Shown in pieces: positions 63,867 to 64,000 of a stretch of 64,000 nt of DNA. The DNA comes from Bidens hawaiensis (lineage: Eukaryota > Streptophyta > Magnoliopsida > Asterales > Asteraceae). The position numbers were made by a program, and so were the translations under genes. The notes below the pieces were generated by a model. It saw nothing but the letters and a program-made list of their open reading frames with translations, had not been told where the DNA came from and did not search any database. The DNA lies in the NCBI GenBank assembly GCA_021521415.1, contig JAIQDT010008986.1:1-64000 (forward strand). Reading direction: 5' to 3'. The number at the start of each line of letters is the position of its first letter. Position 1 is the stretch's first letter.

Positions 63867-64000
63867 GCATTCGTGATGGGGGCGAACGAAGCACGCCAGG
63901 ACCCCAGCGTAGTGACAGGTACATTCCTCGTCTCTGATCATTACGCTTCTGTATTATTTGATACAGGCGCCGATAGAAGTTTTGTTTCCGTTAAATTCCT
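63867..64000 (+). CDS. pol: Pol, second copy, partial (runs off window)
   Basis: Continues in the gag frame after the TGA through [15 protein letters not shown] and the protease motif [12 protein letters not shown], then reaches the window end. Identical to the first copy as far as seen. Confidence 0.85.

Larger units (their letters stand above)
48781..64000 (+). mobile_element. Tekay/Del-type chromovirus tandem array (LTR-int-LTR-int...)
   Basis: Order: LTR 48781-51980, internal 51981-58052, LTR 58053-61208, then a second internal region running off the window at 64000. Both internal regions begin with GAACT and a TGGTATCAGAGCC primer-binding site and hold the same ORFs. So two elements share the middle LTR instead of each having two. 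Gag-pol with a FIDD-type RT, a single RNase H, integrase and a C-terminal chromodomain-like part places it among plant chromoviruses. Confidence 0.88.

Overview
This is nuclear DNA of a flowering plant: GT-AG introns, three plant protein-coding genes, two lineages of plant Ty3/gypsy LTR retrotransposons, MITE-like elements and AT-rich spacers. It is a eudicot; an aster-family (Asteraceae) source is my guess from the repeat style and is not proven by the sequence.

Host genes, all on the minus strand: (1) 1153-4740, a seven-exon gene of the bHLH-MYC_N / LONESOME-HIGHWAY-like family (the At3g15240 / At1g60060 group, often mislabelled WNK-related), with a one-base frameshift in its last exon. (2) 15514-29207, a nine-exon spermidine synthase gene. 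Its first intron is about 10.9 kb because a 9.1-kb retrotransposon sits in it, and its exon 6 has an 8-bp frameshifting insertion that looks like a hAT excision footprint. (3) 42197-44544, an intact four-exon xyloglucan endotransglucosylase/hydrolase gene of the XTH33-like kind.

Mobile DNA: a solo LTR at 10383-12741 (target duplication GATTA); MITEs at 13333-13644 and 14779-15161; a Tat/Retand-type element at 19304-28424 (target duplication ATATC, LTRs differing by one base plus a G-run length) that keeps gag but has lost almost all of pol; a 5'-truncated relative at about 31202-40395 that keeps pol (RT, two RNase H domains, integrase) but has lost gag and one LTR; a foldback element at 46392-47229; and from 48090 to the window end a chromovirus (Tekay/Del-type) array: partial LTR, LTR, internal region, LTR, internal region.

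The most interesting system is an antisense gene carried by both Tat/Retand-type copies (21537-24552 and 33198-36330). It has five exons with conserved phases, its own TATA box, a predicted product of about 911 residues with an N-terminal 'putative gypsy type transposon' domain, SUMO-interaction-like motifs and a long coiled coil. It is complete in the first copy and has one nonsense codon in the second. Second in interest is a small ORF ending in a membrane segment that lies upstream of gag in the chromovirus array.

Coordinates of exons come from reading splice signals by eye and checking that codon phase closes; family names come from recalled motifs, not from a database search.
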